Part shown: positions 40,759 to 48,370 of the stretch, in pieces
Layout: each line of letters starts with the position of its first letter
How positions within the stretch are numbered: the first letter of the stretch is position 1
Assembly: GCA_947000775.1 (NCBI GenBank)
Contig: CAMQGK010000552.1
Coordinates: 2,836,501-2,900,500, forward strand
Length of the DNA stretch: 64,000 nt
Direction of reading: 5' to 3'
DNA from: Pterois miles
Taxonomy: Eukaryota > Chordata > Actinopteri > Perciformes > Scorpaenidae
The notes under the pieces: generated by a model
Databases searched by the model: none
Told to the model about the DNA's origin: nothing
Seen by the model: only the letters and a program-made list of their open reading frames with translations
Translations under genes and position numbers: made by a program

Positions 40759-40821
<63 letters not shown>

Positions 40822-43800
40822 GTGAAGTTTAGAAAGCTGCCCTCCAATAGATGTTGTGATGCTTTACAGACACATGTGGAATAAAGATGGGCAGAAATAC
40901 AATTTAAGCAAATATCAGTCTTTCTGAAAAGTTATTTTTTCAATAATGATGGAGAAAACAGAGTATTTGTAGTACTTTTTGATTAAGTCACACAAGAAAA
41001 TAGTCATACCTTCATTTAAATCAGCTTACTATACTCTCTCAATATTCACTGCATTATAAACTATAAAGGGTATGAAATCTAATTTGTGTCCTGTCAAAAT
41101 TACATTGCTTTCTGCAGTAGTATTAATAGCTCAATATATTCAGGTAAAGACTCTTTTTTTTTTTTTCGGGGAAAGCATCTTTTCAACTCTCCACTTAATT
41201 ATTGAAAAATATGAGCACAGGAGTCCAAAAAATCCAATAAATTATATCCATAATTCACAGTTCCGGGATTACAGAGATTCATACCTGCAACACAGAATTA
41301 ATTATAGGCAGCAGCAGCCGTGGAAAATCAAACGAAGGGAAGATGGTATTAACGTATTCTAGATCCATAACCTAGGAGGAGAATCCTTAAACCTGCTCTT
41401 TAAAAAAAATAAAAATAAAAAAGAATGTGCTGCTGTCAATATCTCGCCAAACACAAATTTAATTGACAATCTGCATTGCCTGATCCGTCCCAAAAAAAAA
41501 AAATCTGCTGCACTCGGTTTTGGATTATCGACTTCTCAGCGCTAAAAAATCCATGCTTCAAAGAGAACTTTCTCCCCAATTTTCCATTTAGTGCACAGCA
41601 TGCGCTATAAATATCTGAACCAAACTGGGTTCTGACATGCTTTAAAAACCACACATCACGTCTGGAGATTAAGCGGACAACATCACTGAAAAGCTTTCAC
41701 TTGACCAGCAGTTCAAACCAAGAAAAGGCACTCGTTGAGGCTCATTTTTATTCGTGAAGGGGTTGCTGCGAGCTGCTTTCGCACTAGTTCTGTTGCCATT
41801 ACAAATAGTTTCTCATTTACCCAAAAAATGTGTCACGAATTCACATCAAAACTGAAATAATCACAACAATCTGAGATGGTATGCTGCAAAGTAGACACAA
41901 GCTATTCAGAGAAGTATTTTAATTTGGTAAATTATCTGAGTAATTGGGTATTCCTGACCTTGGAATTCCATCCTGAAAAACTGCCCTCTCTCTGCACAAA
42001 AACAGCAACCAAGAAACTGCTTTTACTTCATATCAATACTAGTACAAAGTCCAACAAAGAAGCACTTCACCACTTTATCACCTCTGATCCCCGTCTCGCA
42101 TACTCTTTATTTGCTCTGTTCTGTCTAACTTTGAAACAGAAACAAAATTACTAGCTTTGCTCATATTGCTCATATTTACTTTCCTTAAACTTCAACAGAG
42201 CTTAAATATGTTTTTGATACGTCCACTGTGCACTGTGGCTCTGACCCTTGACCTTTTCGCTAGTTGCTTGCAACATCAGTATTTTAGGATTATTCTACTT
42301 TTGCTCTCTCAGCTCCCAAAATGAAGCAAGCCGAGCCTGTTTCTGCACAACGGGGAACCATGAAGTCCGTTTTTCAGCTTGTAGTTGTTATTCCAGCAGG
42401 TATGATGTGGCACCATGTTTACTTTGTGTGGGCTGCTGTGTAGGATAGTTTGAACTAACATGGTGTGTATAAGGCGGAAGGATTAGGAGGGGGTTAAAGA
42501 ATCTTGCGTGATTCACTCTTTCTCTCGTTTTGTGTGTTCGTCTGCCCAAAATTTGCAACCCAAAAAATCTGACCCTGATAACAAACATGTCCGATTTACA
42601 ACTGAGTTTTGTGGAGGTTGACGGGTGTATGCAGGGGTGGAGGTAGAGGGTACTTCCAAAACTAGATATCACAAAGTTGGAAAATGTTACTCCCATAGCA
42701 CATAACTAACTGAAACAGGTATTTTCACGGTAACAGCTAACAAAAAAATAAAAAAGTAGCTGCTATTTTTCCAGCTTTCATGCAGCCATTATTACACTGT
42801 AGATGGATTACACTGCCTGGCTGATGGTGAGTATTTAATACTAATATGAATATGTAACATATCAACACACAGATGTATCAGTCCAGCTCTGACAATCATA
42901 ATTTTACTTCCTGCATTTTAGAAATAATCAATGATGAGCTTCAGGTAATCATCAATATCATTCATGTTTCAACAAGGCTATGCAGCACTTTATAAAGGAC
43001 TTCTTCATCTACATCCTGCACACACACACCAGAGTGTTTCAGCTGAACTGGGAAATCTCTTCGTGGATTGGCTCCCCAACACAAACTCGCATGTGCTGAG
43101 GCTGGAGAGCAGCAGAGATGCCACTGACGTCTCCCTTCAAGCAAGTGCTTAGCATCTCAAGGTCATAATATGGGATAAAATCTATAACATCTGCTTTGAA
43201 TAATGACCACATAGGCAAGAAATGTGCGCGGCGGCATCAATACTGCGAGCGGCAATTTTACACTGAATAGTGTTAACACAAAGACATTTGTCTTTAGCTT
43301 AATTTTGTGCTGACAGTTTTACTGGGCCAACAAAAAAAGGGTGGGTAAAGCCTATTAGCTGAGTGTTGAGGAGGACAGTGGAAATAGGCGGAAAGGGACA
43401 AATAGGTTGTTGACAGAGCTCTAAATAATAGCGGCAGCCCTCATTATTAACCTACGTATGGAAACATTTTGTTCTCTTAATGAACTTGTGATGAGAGTTT
43501 TACACAGTAGGTTCAGGCGTGCACAAACACAGACGGCATTATTGTGTGCTCTGCTTCCTGGGTTGAATCCTCCACCTCCTCCTCCACCACCACCACCACC
43601 TCCTGTGTTTGGTGGTTTGCAAACTCCTGTTTCTATTCCAAGCCGCTCACCGCTTTTCAAAATCCTCTTGACACTAACTAGAAAAGTTTCTTACATCAAT
43701 TGTCACAACATGATTTGACCCTTGGCCTCTTTTCCTTTGGTTTTCCTGTCATGTTAATGACGAGGAAACTTCACTGTACACTTGTTGCAAGCCACTCTGG

Positions 43801-46800
43801 ACAAAAATGTCGCCTAAATGCCTAGCGTGCAAATATATAACTGCAACATGATGACCAGAGGTTAATGCACTGAAAGAAGCAGACATAGAGAAATGTGTGG
43901 GTTGTATTTTTAAATTGTTCAATGCAAATATGGTTGTGTCCATATTTTTTAAAAATGAGTAATGTAAATAAAAATACCAAAAAACCCCACAGTCCTGCAA
44001 ACACAGGCAATAGTGTACAATCTCTTTGCAGGCTTTCATCCACTGCAGAAAACTTCAGAATAACACCAGTAATTAGGCAACTCTACATAACTGAGACCTC
44101 ACTAAAACAATTTTAGACACTAGGAATATTTAAGATGTCAAAACAGAAACAGGGAAGGTCACCATGTGCACACAGTATTATTGTGTCAGTGTAAGGAGTG
44201 CAGAATGAGGGCACTAACCTTGCAGCTCTCGCAGGTCAGTAGTCCGTAGTGATACCCTGAAACCTTGTCTCCGCACACGGGACACATCTCGTCCAAATCT
44301 TCGTCATATGAGTAGTCCATCATTTTTAGCTGGTGGGCTGAGGACGAGACACGGACACACAGAGAGAAGCCTATTTCAGTGCTAAGCAATCCCTTTCCCC
44401 CCAAAGCCCACTTTCATCCAGCAAGACGCACCGCGGGGAACCCCGCGACGCGACTGGATGACATTTTTTTTAAAGTTCTGTTGGACTTTGTAGAGGTTTA
44501 ATTTTGAGGTGGTGGGAGGATACGATGATTTTGGAACCAGTTGAAAGGACGCGACCATTTATTTCTCCTCGTTGCCGCCCTCTCTTCTACAGACAGTAGC
44601 CAGAAAATCAAAAAAAAAAAAAAAAAAAGGCGCATGAAAGTGAGCCTCATAAATATGCATGTGTCTAAGTCGTGAAATCGCTGGGGGAAATGGAGAGATA
44701 TTAGAGTTAAGGATTGGAGGAGAACATGTTACCGCCCACAGACAAATGAAGACACACAGAGAAGCCCTTATCTCTGCAGGCGACGAAAAAAAAAAAAAAA
44801 AAAAACATTCAAACTTGAACCAATATTATTTTTCCCTCTCGATGAAGAAGAAGTCGCGATGCTAAAGGCCAAGTGTTTCTTCTATGGTGTGAAAGCAGAA
44901 GCAACATTTTGTTACTTTCTGCATGTGCTGGAGAAAAATAGTCCATTTAACGAGTCTTAAACATAACTTGACATGATAATATATATTTATATAATATGTA
45001 TATGCAACTAATTACTATAATTTGACAAGTGGAACTGAACAACATTGGCACATTTTCCTCATTTCTTTTTGTCAGGATTTTTGCGTATTAGAAATACCTG
45101 CTTTTGATAAGACTGTGTGTGGCAGCGCTGAGCAAACAGCCAGGCTGACATTTACAACAGTTACAAAAGCATTTATGGTTGTAATCATTAAAAAAGCAGT
45201 TGGGATCAAAGAGGAAAACCTCAGTGGATGTGGCTGTAAAAGTGGAAATCTTTTGTCAACAAGACGCCTTCCAAGGCCCTCATAATATTCCTGCTCCACT
45301 TCAAAATCCACTCGTATCGGACTCAATGAGAGCTTTTAATTAGACATCATTTCTGGTTTGTTAACGCGTCGCCCTGCTGGGATCCGCGCTGCATATTCCA
45401 GCTGAAGCAACAAGTTCCACCGAGCTGCCGTTTTTTTTTTTTTTTTTTTTTTTTTTTTTGTCCACAGAAGCTCAAAGCAAACTGAACTTTTTTCTGCCTT
45501 TACGCGCATAAAGGGGAACATTTTGTCGGGACTGACGCATGGCAGCTGCAGATTTGGACACATTTTAATACAGAAAATAACATTACCGGGTTGCTTTTAC
45601 GCAGTGGATGAGACCGTGGTAAATAATAGATAAGTGGCTCCGGTTGGAAATAGTCCAACAAATATAGAATATTAGCAGAAATATAATAAACGTTATGGGT
45701 TGCAGCCAGATATTTTCCTCTTTGAAATCGTGAAATGTGATGCTGATATTTTAATGAATTATAAAAGCACAAGAACCTGCTTGTATTACACGAGATAAAT
45801 ATAATTTGTGAAGATGTGGCTAAATTAAGTTAGTTGAACCGTCCTGCAGGGTTGTGCACCCAGAGTGTGTGCAGCAGGTTCCATGGCTTTAGAAGCTGCA
45901 GAAATACACCGGTCAACATTGTCTCTCACCTGCTGACTCTCACCTCGACGGCTACCTGCTCATACAAGTCCCCAAAAAAGCAACAGCAATGGTCAAAAAC
46001 GCTGATGACGGCCAGAAAAGCCCTCCTCCAGCCCGAGCTACCTTGTTTTTAGCCCTGCGTAAAAGTAGATAACGGGCTCTCTAACAAGCCACTCCTTGTC
46101 TTGTGAGTGTATGTTATCAGCGACTCATAAACTAAGACCCGGCTAATTGATTGCCCGTTTATAATGCTGTGAATTGACGTGAGGCGGAATAAGAGGGATA
46201 CCGAGTTTATCTTGGCAGTGAAGACAGTTCAATCTTAAATCTTCGCTGATTTTATATGCATTTTTTAGAAACAGGTCAAGAAGAAAACATTTTAATATAC
46301 AAGAAAATGTAATATATATTCCCAGTCTGATTTTTCTTTGTCTCTATCAAAGCTGCACGTGTTTGTTTTAAGTCAGAAACATAATTTTGCACATTCAAAG
46401 ATCGAAAGCAACTAAATGATTTTAAGACGTAAAAAAGAATATGAAAAATATGTACATGTGTACAGCATCATAAAAGCTTTTTAATTTAGTTTAACGTAAT
46501 TTTGAAATTGCATTCATTTTCTTCTTATTATTATTAAAATTCTTTTATTTATAAATTGTTAAGAACATAACAAAATATAATTTAGGTTAAAGTCATTTGT
46601 CACACCATTATAAACACATCACATGACCTATGAAGTATAAATTAGACCAAGCTTCTTAGACCAAAGTTTACTGTCCCGAGGTCAAGTCGCTAAATGAAAT
46701 CTCTAAAATTAGGCTCTGCAGTTTCTTTTCCCCTTTAGATAAATTAGCAATAAATCTCTTAACTGCTTTCTGTTTGCAGACAAAAATCACGATTCAGTTC

Positions 46801-47424
46801 TGCATATTCTGCAGAGAAGAAGTGGTTTATTCCTAAACCACAGACATTAAAAAGTTAAACACACAGATCTCCTCCGCTATGTCTCAGTGTTTTTACGCAC
46901 CAGACTCCCGCACATTTCCAACATGAGTGGCAGCTGAGTATAATCATTGTTTGATCGCGGGTCAAGCCGTAGAAAAGTGTGTCCAGGTTTTATCTGCATT
47001 CACGCTTTCTAATGTTTGAGTAAAGACTGAGAGAAAATAACAGAAACACACCATAAAAACATAATAATAGAAATTCCAAAAAACGTTGAAAACGAAATGG
47101 CATCCATATATGTGATAATTTAAGACATTCGTCATTCAGTAATAGTCTATATTTCCAAAATTACCAGGTCTGTCGGCAGAAATGTGTTGGATTTACGCGT
47201 GTTCAAAACTTTTGTTGACATACGCACTGAGGACTCCAGTCAGATAACGTTCCGTAAATCTGCTAAAGTGGAAGTTTATGAAAAAAATGAATGAATCTGC
47301 CTTGCTTAGTCTCACGAGATGAGAATGAATGACAGTTCTTACCTTGCATATTCCTTGGCATGCGCCCTTGTTCTCCATACGATCGAGAGAGTCCCAGGGA
47401 TTCAGTCTCGACTTTGGGCAGCAT
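198..47424 (-). CDS. nr5a2: nr5a2 (LRH-1/FTZ-F1 orphan nuclear receptor), 3'-truncated by window edge
   Basis: Six exons join to one open frame: 47424-47343, 44337-44219, 40655-40514, 33585-32876, 7939-7820, 345-198. The 440 visible residues hold a C4 zinc-finger DNA-binding domain (about 46-113), the Ftz-F1 box (about 116-150), a hinge with an IKSE sumoylation-type site (about 250-253), and the ligand-binding domain from about residue 281. The start MLPKVETESLGL matches the NR5A2 amino terminus as I recall it from mouse and zebrafish; NR5A1 lacks it. Family knowledge: NR5A receptors bind YCAAGGYCA as monomers in the nucleus and control liver, pancreas, gonad, bile-acid and early embryonic genes. 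The remaining LBD with AF-2 should begin with the split Asp codon left of base 1. All introns are GT-AG. The gene fills about 47 kb of the window and has no recognisable neighbour. Confidence 0.96.
769..835. repeat. GC-rich tandem array (GAGGCCCGAGACGGC)
   Basis: A 15-bp unit GAGGCCCGAGACGGC occurs twice exactly, followed by shorter GGGCCCGAGGC variants. The block is CpG-dense inside an otherwise AT-rich intron. Confidence 0.8.
1806..1875. repeat. (TG)n microsatellite
   Basis: About 65 bp of near-pure TG in intron 5. Long apparent ORFs over it are artefacts. Confidence 0.95.
3800..4080. repeat. Dispersed fish repeat, copy 1
   Basis: Shares an ordered set of motifs with 63290-63460: a GACC...GTTCGTGTCC/GTTCATGACT segment, then TTTTCCTAAACCTAA. 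Two copies in one window support a dispersed family. Class not identified. Confidence 0.5.
4354..4394. repeat. (TG)n microsatellite
   Basis: About 40 bp, slightly interrupted. It lies about 120 bp from a (CA)n tract, so the pair forms an imperfect inverted TG/CA arrangement. Confidence 0.9.
4512..4582. repeat. (CA)n microsatellite
   Basis: About 70 bp of uninterrupted CA. Confidence 0.95.
4665..5130. repeat. Polypyrimidine tract with (CTC)n core
   Basis: About 460 bp very rich in C and T on the plus strand, starting with a pure CTC run at 4675-4711. It is polypurine on the nr5a2 sense strand. Apparent ORFs (for example 4631-5155) are low-complexity Ser/Leu/Pro artefacts. Confidence 0.8.
5793..6926. 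mobile_element. TAGGGATG-ended MITE-like element, probably hAT-type
   Basis: The left end TAGGGATGCTAATTTT and the right end (reverse complement TAGGGATGTTAAAAATT) form imperfect inverted repeats, followed inside by related AACCG/GTTAACC motifs on both sides. No transposase remains. The 8-bp flanks (AAGAAAAT and TGCCAAAT) match only partly, so the target duplication is uncertain. Internal sequence includes a 55-bp minisatellite. Confidence 0.65.
5941..6360. repeat. 55-bp minisatellite inside MITE
   Basis: The unit begins GCTACTGTAGCAGCCACGG. Starts at 5954, 6009, 6064, 6119 and 6174 are exactly 55 bp apart and the first four units are nearly identical. Diverged units continue to about 6360. 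Short ORFs across it are repeat-derived. Confidence 0.93.
7135..7740. repeat. Fish dispersed repeat (CATAGACTGTATATAA...) with 17-bp array
   Basis: Starts with ACATAGACTGTATATAAGAA and ends near CAACCAGAGGAGTCGCCCCC, end sequences I recall as common in fish genomes. At 7380-7455 a 17-bp unit (ACAACGCCCCAGACTGG) is repeated about four times. Class uncertain; no coding sequence. Confidence 0.55.
7820..7939 (-). CDS. nr5a2: nr5a2 exon 5: LBD helices 4-5 region
   Basis: Exactly 40 codons, phase 0 at both ends: [20 protein letters not shown] followed by VFRQVMHAKEGSILLVTGQQ. The acceptor is TTTCTTACCAG|GTG and the donor CAG|[19 protein letters not shown] is the family core and carries part of the co-activator surface and pocket wall. 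Human has DHIYRQVVHGKEGSIFLV here as I remember it, so IY to VF and several nearby changes are seen, with the His and Arg of DHxxRQ retained. The preceding intron is about 25 kb. Confidence 0.95.
9059..9865. mobile_element. hAT-type MITE with internal CA repeat
   Basis: The left end TGGGGGTGGGAATAACC and the right end CCCCACCCCTA are inverted copies. Both sub-terminal regions have CGATAC-rich sequence (GATACTTAAGTCACGATACG left, GTATCGATACAATG right), typical of non-autonomous fish hAT elements. A (CA)n tract (9355-9416) lies inside. No transposase. Target duplication not clear. Confidence 0.75.
9355..9416. repeat. (CA)n microsatellite
   Basis: About 60 bp, within the hAT-type MITE. Confidence 0.95.
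11747..12041. mobile_element. TTAA-flanked MITE, piggyBac-type
   Basis: TTAA at 11747-11750 and 12038-12041 flank inverted ends AGGAACAGTGTGTAGC and, reading inward from the right, AGGTGCAGTGTGTGGG. TTAA duplication and AGG...CAGTGTGT ends fit a piggyBac-like non-autonomous element. About 295 bp, no ORF. Confidence 0.75.
13490..13558. repeat. (CA)n and (CAGA)n microsatellite
   Basis: CA run with one CT interruption, ending in a short CAGA run. Confidence 0.93.
14136..14576. mobile_element. MITE with perfect 17-bp terminal inverted repeats
   Basis: AGCTGTGTTTCCATTCA (14136-14152) and its exact reverse complement TGAATGGAAACACAGCT (14560-14576) bound a 441-bp AT-rich segment with no coding potential. 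The superfamily is not determined because no clear target duplication is visible. Confidence 0.75.
15410..15640 (+). mobile_element. tRNA-derived SINE (type 2)
   Basis: A-box-like TGGTTAGCGCAG and exact B box GGTTCGAATCC (15446-15456), then the conserved body TCTCCCCGTGT...GGGTTTTCTCCGGGTT and TGTGAATGTGAGCGTGAA known from many fish introns. The 3' end is decayed. Confidence 0.75.
16712..16724 (-). promoter_or_regulatory. DR1 nuclear-receptor element in intron 4
   Basis: The plus strand reads TGACCTTTGACCC, a direct repeat of two half-sites with one-base spacing, as used by HNF4, PPAR/RXR and COUP-TF. It sits in a repeat-free block (about 16620-16745) that also has a TTAACAG motif. Confidence 0.35.
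17947..17991. repeat. (CA)n microsatellite
   Basis: About 45 bp of pure CA. Confidence 0.93.
19116..19140. repeat. Poly(A) run
   Basis: About 25 A. A T run of about 20 lies at 18904-18923, so the pair could pair as an inverted repeat around about 190 bp. Confidence 0.9.
20790..20905. mobile_element. hAT-type MITE terminus fragment
   Basis: Ends with ATATCGCCCAGCCCTA, the usual outer end of a fish non-autonomous hAT family, preceded by AT-rich ATATCATGACATATATC. No matching left end (TAGGGCTGGGCGAT) was found nearby, so it is probably truncated. Confidence 0.5.
23228..23385. repeat. G-rich stretch
   Basis: Long runs of G and GGT on the plus strand (for example 23271-23303), with four or more G3+ runs, so G-quadruplex formation is plausible. 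Confidence 0.7.
23500..24060. repeat. Polypyrimidine tract
   Basis: About 550 bp C/T-rich on the plus strand with short CTC and CCA runs. It is purine-rich on the nr5a2 sense strand. Confidence 0.75.
24067..24099. repeat. (TG)n microsatellite
   Basis: Directly follows the polypyrimidine tract and is followed by a G8 run. Confidence 0.93.
24311..24369. repeat. (TG)n microsatellite, interrupted
   Basis: TG run with TA and TC interruptions. Confidence 0.93.
25598..25930 (+). mobile_element. tRNA-derived SINE (type 1), copy 1
   Basis: Starts GGGGCGGCAGTAGCTCAG (A-box region), B box GGTTCAAGTCC (25652-25662). The body includes GAGAGGTGCCAGTTTACC and GAGCAAGGCACCAAACCC. The tail reads CCCCACTGTGGGACTAATAAAGG followed by (CTT)n. 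It aligns throughout with the copy at 53017. Confidence 0.9.
26020..26300. repeat. Polypyrimidine tract
   Basis: About 280 bp of CTCTCCTCTCC-type sequence on the plus strand. The apparent 165-residue ORF over it is low complexity and rejected. Confidence 0.75.
28710..28735. repeat. (CA)n microsatellite
   Basis: Short CA run ending CGCACC. Confidence 0.9.
29236..29281. repeat. (TG)n(GA)n compound microsatellite
   Basis: About 33 bp TG followed by about 13 bp GA. Confidence 0.92.
29606..29645. repeat. (CA)n microsatellite
   Basis: CA run with one TA interruption. Confidence 0.92.
30258..30759. mobile_element. hAT-type MITE, left end eroded
   Basis: The right end CCCCACCCCTA is identical to that of the element at 9865. 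The left region CGATTCAATACTATCACGAT carries the same CGATAC-type sub-terminal sequence, but the outer left end is degraded. About 500 bp, no transposase. Confidence 0.6.
31811..31824. repeat. GGGCCCGGGCCCAT palindrome, copy 2
   Basis: Contains the perfect palindrome GGGCCCGGGCCC followed by AT. The same 14 bases occur at 23442-23455. Confidence 0.6.
32535..32612. repeat. (CA)n microsatellite, (UG)n in nr5a2 pre-mRNA
   Basis: About 78 bp of pure CA, the longest dinucleotide run noted. It lies 263 bp downstream of the exon 4 donor, so it is transcribed as a (UG)39-type tract. Confidence 0.96.
32876..33585 (-). CDS. nr5a2: nr5a2 exon 4: Ftz-F1 box, hinge, start of ligand-binding domain
   Basis: 710 nt, 236 full codons. 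It begins (A)[20 protein letters not shown], the Ftz-F1/A-box that contacts the 5' bases of the response element, and continues RALKQQKKALIRANGLK. The hinge holds SAIQNIHSAASKGLPL, a nine-histidine run at about residues 196-204, PPTDYDRSPFVTSP and the IKSEYPDPYTSSPES sumoylation and phosphorylation-type segment. The LBD then starts near FPHLIVELLKCEPDEPQ and runs through [20 protein letters not shown] to FFRELK. The acceptor is TCTGTCTGTCAG|CT and the donor AAG|GTAGG. Reading through the donor adds only VGA before a stop, so an unspliced product would lack most of the LBD. Confidence 0.98.
33317..33343 (-). repeat. Nine-His codon tract in nr5a2 hinge
   Basis: Nine consecutive His codons, eight CAC and one CAT, within exon 4, flanked by other His pairs (SHHPGHHTG before the run). 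The near-pure CAC run is slippage-prone. Confidence 0.95.
35666..35695. repeat. Poly(A) run
   Basis: About 30 A in intron 3. Confidence 0.92.
39535..39550. repeat. G16 homopolymer
   Basis: Sixteen consecutive G on the plus strand. Length may be unreliable because of sequencing error. Confidence 0.85.
40514..40655 (-). CDS. nr5a2: nr5a2 exon 3: second zinc finger
   Basis: 142 nt encoding GFFKRTVQNNKRYTCIENQ, then SCQIDKTQRKRCPYC and RFQKCLTVGMKLE, plus one base of the Ala codon. The second-finger cysteines (about 82, 88, 98, 101) are all present. The acceptor is CTCTCCGCAG|GGC and the donor GAAG|GTACAG. This exon completes the DNA-recognition helix and the dimer-type D-box region; NR5A proteins nonetheless bind DNA as monomers. 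A 60-bp CA repeat lies about 104 nt upstream of the acceptor. Confidence 0.97.
40760..40819. repeat. (CA)30 microsatellite, (UG)n before exon 3
   Basis: 60 bp pure CA, 104 nt upstream of the exon 3 acceptor on the sense strand, where it reads UG. Confidence 0.97.
41955..41963 (-). promoter_or_regulatory. Exact NR5A/ERR element CCAAGGTCA (intron 2)
   Basis: The plus strand reads TGACCTTGG. It is the second exact YCAAGGYCA match in the same 3.6-kb intron. ERR receptors use the same core. Confidence 0.3.
43157..43165 (+). promoter_or_regulatory. Exact NR5A response element TCAAGGTCA (intron 2)
   Basis: Matches the YCAAGGYCA monomer site bound by NR5A2 itself. It lies in intron 2 about 1.05 kb downstream of the first zinc-finger exon. 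A nine-base match is weak evidence by itself. Confidence 0.3.
43540..43832. mobile_element. Degenerate SINE-like sequence with L2-type tail
   Basis: B-box-like GGGTTGAATCC at 43560-43570, a CCT/CCA repeat, and a tail GCAAGCCACTCTGGACAAAAATGTC...CTAAATGCC close to the stem-loop tail shared by fish L2-clade LINEs and their SINEs. Strongly diverged. Confidence 0.45.
44219..44337 (-). CDS. nr5a2: nr5a2 exon 2: first zinc finger
   Basis: 119 nt. With the carried G it gives AHQLKMMDYSYDEDLDEM, then CPVCGDKVSGYHYG and ends TCESCK. The four zinc-binding cysteines of finger one are the CPVC and CESC pairs (about residues 46, 49, 63, 66). The acceptor is ...CGTCCTCAG|CC and the donor AAG|GTTAG. The exon ends on a complete codon directly before GFFKR, the usual nuclear-receptor P-box intron position. 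MMDYSYDEDLDEM resembles zebrafish ff1a, whereas mammals have MVNYSYDEDLEEL. Confidence 0.96.
44338..47342 (-). other. nr5a2 intron 1 (3.0 kb)
   Basis: Runs from the first coding exon donor to the first zinc-finger exon. It contains a 29-base T run (45431-45459) and A runs near 44610 and 44787. It is AT-rich and low in mobile elements, as first introns carrying regulatory DNA often are, but no specific element can be named. Confidence 0.8.
45431..45459. repeat. Poly(T) run
   Basis: About 29 T in intron 1. Confidence 0.92.
47343..47424 (-). CDS. nr5a2: nr5a2 first coding exon (start codon)
   Basis: Encodes 27 residues beginning MLPKVETESLGL and ending MPRNMQ, plus one base of a split codon. 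The donor is AAG|GTAAG with GT at 47342-47341. The ATG at 47424-47422 has a purine at -3 (GAC ATG). The frame stays open upstream for 30 codons but contains no earlier ATG, so this start is preferred. Mouse LRH-1 has the same MLPKVETE segment as an internal Met of a longer form, so an additional upstream exon feeding an alternative amino terminus remains possible. Confidence 0.92.
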
Positions 47425-48370
47425 GTCAGCGCTGCCGGCCTGAGCTGGAGACTCTGCACCGCTCGGCGGGACACCTGGACGTGAGAGGCAGATGTTCCCA
47501 CAAACACACCTCAAAGTGTCCCAAAATGTCTTTTTAGCTCTTTAATTCTTACTTTCGGTCTATCCCTATCTTCCAATTATTGGACCATGTTCCGAACATT
47601 AAGCCTGATTGAGACCGTCTTCAAACGTTTGGGTTGCATAGCCGGTGCGCGTCTGTTCTGATTTGACTTCACTTATTTAATTTCTAAAAAACAAAACAAA
47701 AAAATGCAGTTGCGCACAGAAGAGCAATAATAACGCAGACGAGTGATCCCTTCGGTACTTGTAAAGGAAGAGTTGCGCGCAGAGTTAGGAATCAGTCTCT
47801 TACTCAAACGAGACAACCGCACAGCGTCCGGGTTCAAAGACGATGGTAACTTCCCCTTTAGCTTTTCCAGAAGTCTTTTTTATCGCGTCACCCATTAGAG
47901 TCGGACCTTCAGTGTAACTTTCAGCCTTTAGCGGACGAGTACGCTCCACCGGGGCCGCCCCCTCCTGTGCGTAAAGTCGGATTCGGTGTGTCGGTCGGAC
48001 TGTCTGGAGATGTGGAGACCTCTCCTCCGCCTCCTCCTCCTCCTCGCGGCTTTGTTTACTCCTCTCTCTCCAATCCGGGGCGCATGCGGTCGTCTGACAT
48101 CATCTGTCCCCGATCCAATCAGGAGAGGAGACCGGCTAACATCGCCTCAAATCCTCCAGCTCCGTCTCTCCGAAATCTCAGCTGTTTAATCCCGTTAATG
48201 ATGGACTTTAAAAGCGGAGGGAGAACAAGGAAATCAAGCGAGGTGATGCAACTGCGTGTGAGAGCAGACTCTCCACTAGCGCACGGAGGTATGTGGGTTG
48301 GAGCGTGTTACAACAGGAGCGTGTACTGCAGCGCACGCATCGCACACACGCACGCGGGTACGCGCGATTC
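47425..48370 (-). promoter_or_regulatory. nr5a2: Probable nr5a2 5' UTR and CpG-rich promoter
   Basis: Immediately upstream of the start codon. CpG density is high from about 47880 to 48370 compared with the AT-rich flanks. A GC box (GGGGGCGGCC on the minus strand) lies at about 47952-47962. CCAAT motifs sit at 48070 and, as CCAATCAG, at 48115-48122 (NF-Y type, inverted relative to transcription). There is no convincing TATA box at a fixed spacing, consistent with a CpG-type promoter. The transcription start is inferred to lie between about 47500 and 48060. A CTCCTC run at about 48025-48044 is in the same area. Confidence 0.5.

Larger units (their letters stand above)
40656..44218 (-). other. 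nr5a2 intron 2 (3.6 kb)
   Basis: Separates the two zinc-finger exons. It holds a 60-bp CA repeat close to exon 3, a degenerate SINE-like stretch near 43540-43832 with a CCT/CCA repeat, and two exact NR5A consensus sites (41955-41963 and 43157-43165). The rest is AT-rich without identifiable features. Confidence 0.85.

Noticed and set aside
198..47424. Assignment to nr5a1 (SF-1)
   Set aside because: The MLPKVETE start, the MMDYSYDEDLDEM segment and the IKSEYPDPYTSSPES hinge fit NR5A2, not NR5A1.
48204..48215. TTTTAAAG as TATA box
   Set aside because: Weak match in a CpG-rich promoter with no supporting start-site evidence.
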